Shown here: positions 5,747-6,380 of the stretch, piece by piece | Position numbering within the stretch: position 1 is the first letter of the stretch | How the letters are laid out: the number at the start of each line of letters is the position of its first letter | From: Gammaproteobacteria bacterium | Lineage (GTDB): Bacteria; Pseudomonadota; Gammaproteobacteria; Pseudomonadales; Azotimanducaceae | Direction of reading: 5' to 3' | Assembly: GCA_009840715.1 (NCBI GenBank) | Contig: VXNE01000157.1 | Span: 1 to 6,380 of the forward strand | DNA length: 6,380 bases | The notes under the pieces: generated by a model | What the model was told of the DNA's origin: nothing | The model's database searches: none | The model's input: only the letters and a program-made list of their open reading frames with translations | Made by a program: the position numbers and the translations under genes

Positions 5747-6380
5747 GTCGGCCGTTCATCCGCCTGCCGTTCCGGTTCGACGCCGAGCGGCTCGCCGCCG
5801 AGGCCGGCCAGTTCCCCGCCGACCGCTGGATGCGGCACCCGAGCGGTCTGCCCGGCAACTCCGCCATCGCGCTCATCTCGAGCGGCGGCGGCGACAACGA
5901 CTCTTTCGAGGGCGAGAAACAGCCCACGCCGCATCTCGACGCCTGCCCCTACATGCGGCAGGTCATGGCGAGTTTCGGCGAGGTCCTGTCACGGTCACGC
6001 CTGATGAAGCTGGACGCGCGCTCGGAAGTGCGCCTGCACGTCGACTTCAACTACCACTGGTTCAGCCGCGTCCGCATCCACATCCCGATCGTCACGAACC
6101 CGGAGGTGATCTTTAATTGCGGTCCGGAGCGCCTGCACATGGCCGGCGGCGAGTGCTGGATCTTCGACTCGTGGCGGAGACACCGGGTAGTGAACGGCAG
6201 CGACCGGACGCGCATCCACCTGGTCATCGACACGAGCGGTTCGTCGCGCTTCTGGGACCTGGTCCGGAGCGTGGAGGATGCGCATCCGTCGGCTACCGCG
6301 GCCGACGCGAAGCTGGTCCCGTTCGAGCCGGGCCGGTCCGTGACGCTTCTGTCGGAGCGATTCGCCAGCCTGCCAGTGTT
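5737..6380 (+). CDS. Aspartyl/asparaginyl beta-hydroxylase-domain protein (partial at window end)
   Basis: Fe(II)/2OG oxygenase of the Asp/Asn beta-hydroxylase type, acting on a peptide or small-molecule substrate. The 214 complete codons visible show PTPHLDACPYM (63-73), LHVDFNYHW (100-108), RIHIPIVTNPEV (113-124), HMAGGECWIFDSWRRHRVVN (134-153) and RTRIHLVIDTSG (157-168). His115 and His149 correspond to the two conserved iron histidines of the family, and Arg159 is the likely 2OG anchor. His101-Val-Asp103 is an additional conserved-looking pair upstream. The frame is open to the last base, so the C-terminus, possibly with a further domain, is missing. The GTG at 5737 begins 10 bases before the sulfotransferase stop and gives a compact N-terminus; there is no convincing Shine-Dalgarno, so coupling is likely. 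As the third gene of the operon it is the third oxygenase family in this cluster. Confidence 0.87.
   Translation, partial: MRLSRPFIRLPFRFDAERLAAEAGQFPADRWMRHPSGLPGNSAIALISSGGGDNDSFEGEKQPTPHLDACPYMRQVMASFGEVLSRSRLMKLDARSEVRLHVDFNYHWFSRVRIHIPIVTNPEVIFNCGPERLHMAGGECWIFDSWRRHRVVNGSDRTRIHLVIDTSGSSRFWDLVRSVEDAHPSATAADAKLVPFEPGRSVTLLSERFASLPV

Overview
The window is GC-rich (clearly above 60 %), tightly packed bacterial DNA with many GTG starts and overlapping genes. The gene content suits a free-living, probably proteobacterial organism: a class I fructose-bisphosphate aldolase, a DUF1295 membrane protein and several 2-oxoglutarate (2OG) oxygenases. That assignment is inference; there is no rRNA, tRNA or other phylogenetic marker. 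No mobile element, CRISPR array or tRNA was seen, and no gene-free stretch exceeds 100 bases.

Left part (1-2057, all minus strand, read right to left): a single-domain VOC/extradiol-dioxygenase-like protein (2057-1623); a flavin-dependent monooxygenase of the acyl-CoA-dehydrogenase fold related to HsaA and HpaH-type hydroxylases (1601-546), which starts only seven codons after the VOC stop and in the same frame; and, after 56 bases, the N-terminal half of a class I fructose-bisphosphate aldolase cut by the window edge (489-1). The first two could act in sequence, hydroxylating a phenol and then cleaving or rearranging the catechol. The aldolase is most simply central metabolism.

Middle: a DUF1295 integral membrane protein of the steroid 5-alpha-reductase-like superfamily (2147-3001, plus) is divergent from the VOC gene. 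It converges with 13 bases between stops on a gamma-butyrobetaine-hydroxylase-like 2OG oxygenase (4187-3015, minus) with an N-terminal zinc module.

Right part (4261-6380, plus): divergent from the hydroxylase is a coupled operon. A possible 13-codon leader ORF with a strong Shine-Dalgarno sequence is followed by a phytanoyl-CoA-dioxygenase-type (PhyH) oxygenase, a PAPS-dependent sulfotransferase (4-base GTGA overlap) and an aspartyl/asparaginyl beta-hydroxylase-domain protein (10-base overlap, cut by the window end).

The most interesting unit is 3015-6380. Three Fe(II)/2OG oxygenases from three different families and one sulfotransferase share one divergent promoter region of under 115 bases. 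Hydroxylations could create the oxygen that the sulfotransferase then sulfates, and the BBOX-like aromatic cage hints at a quaternary-ammonium substrate. This looks like a small tailoring cluster for a sulfated hydroxylated metabolite. I do not recognise it as a described pathway; the product is unknown and the cluster continues past the right edge.
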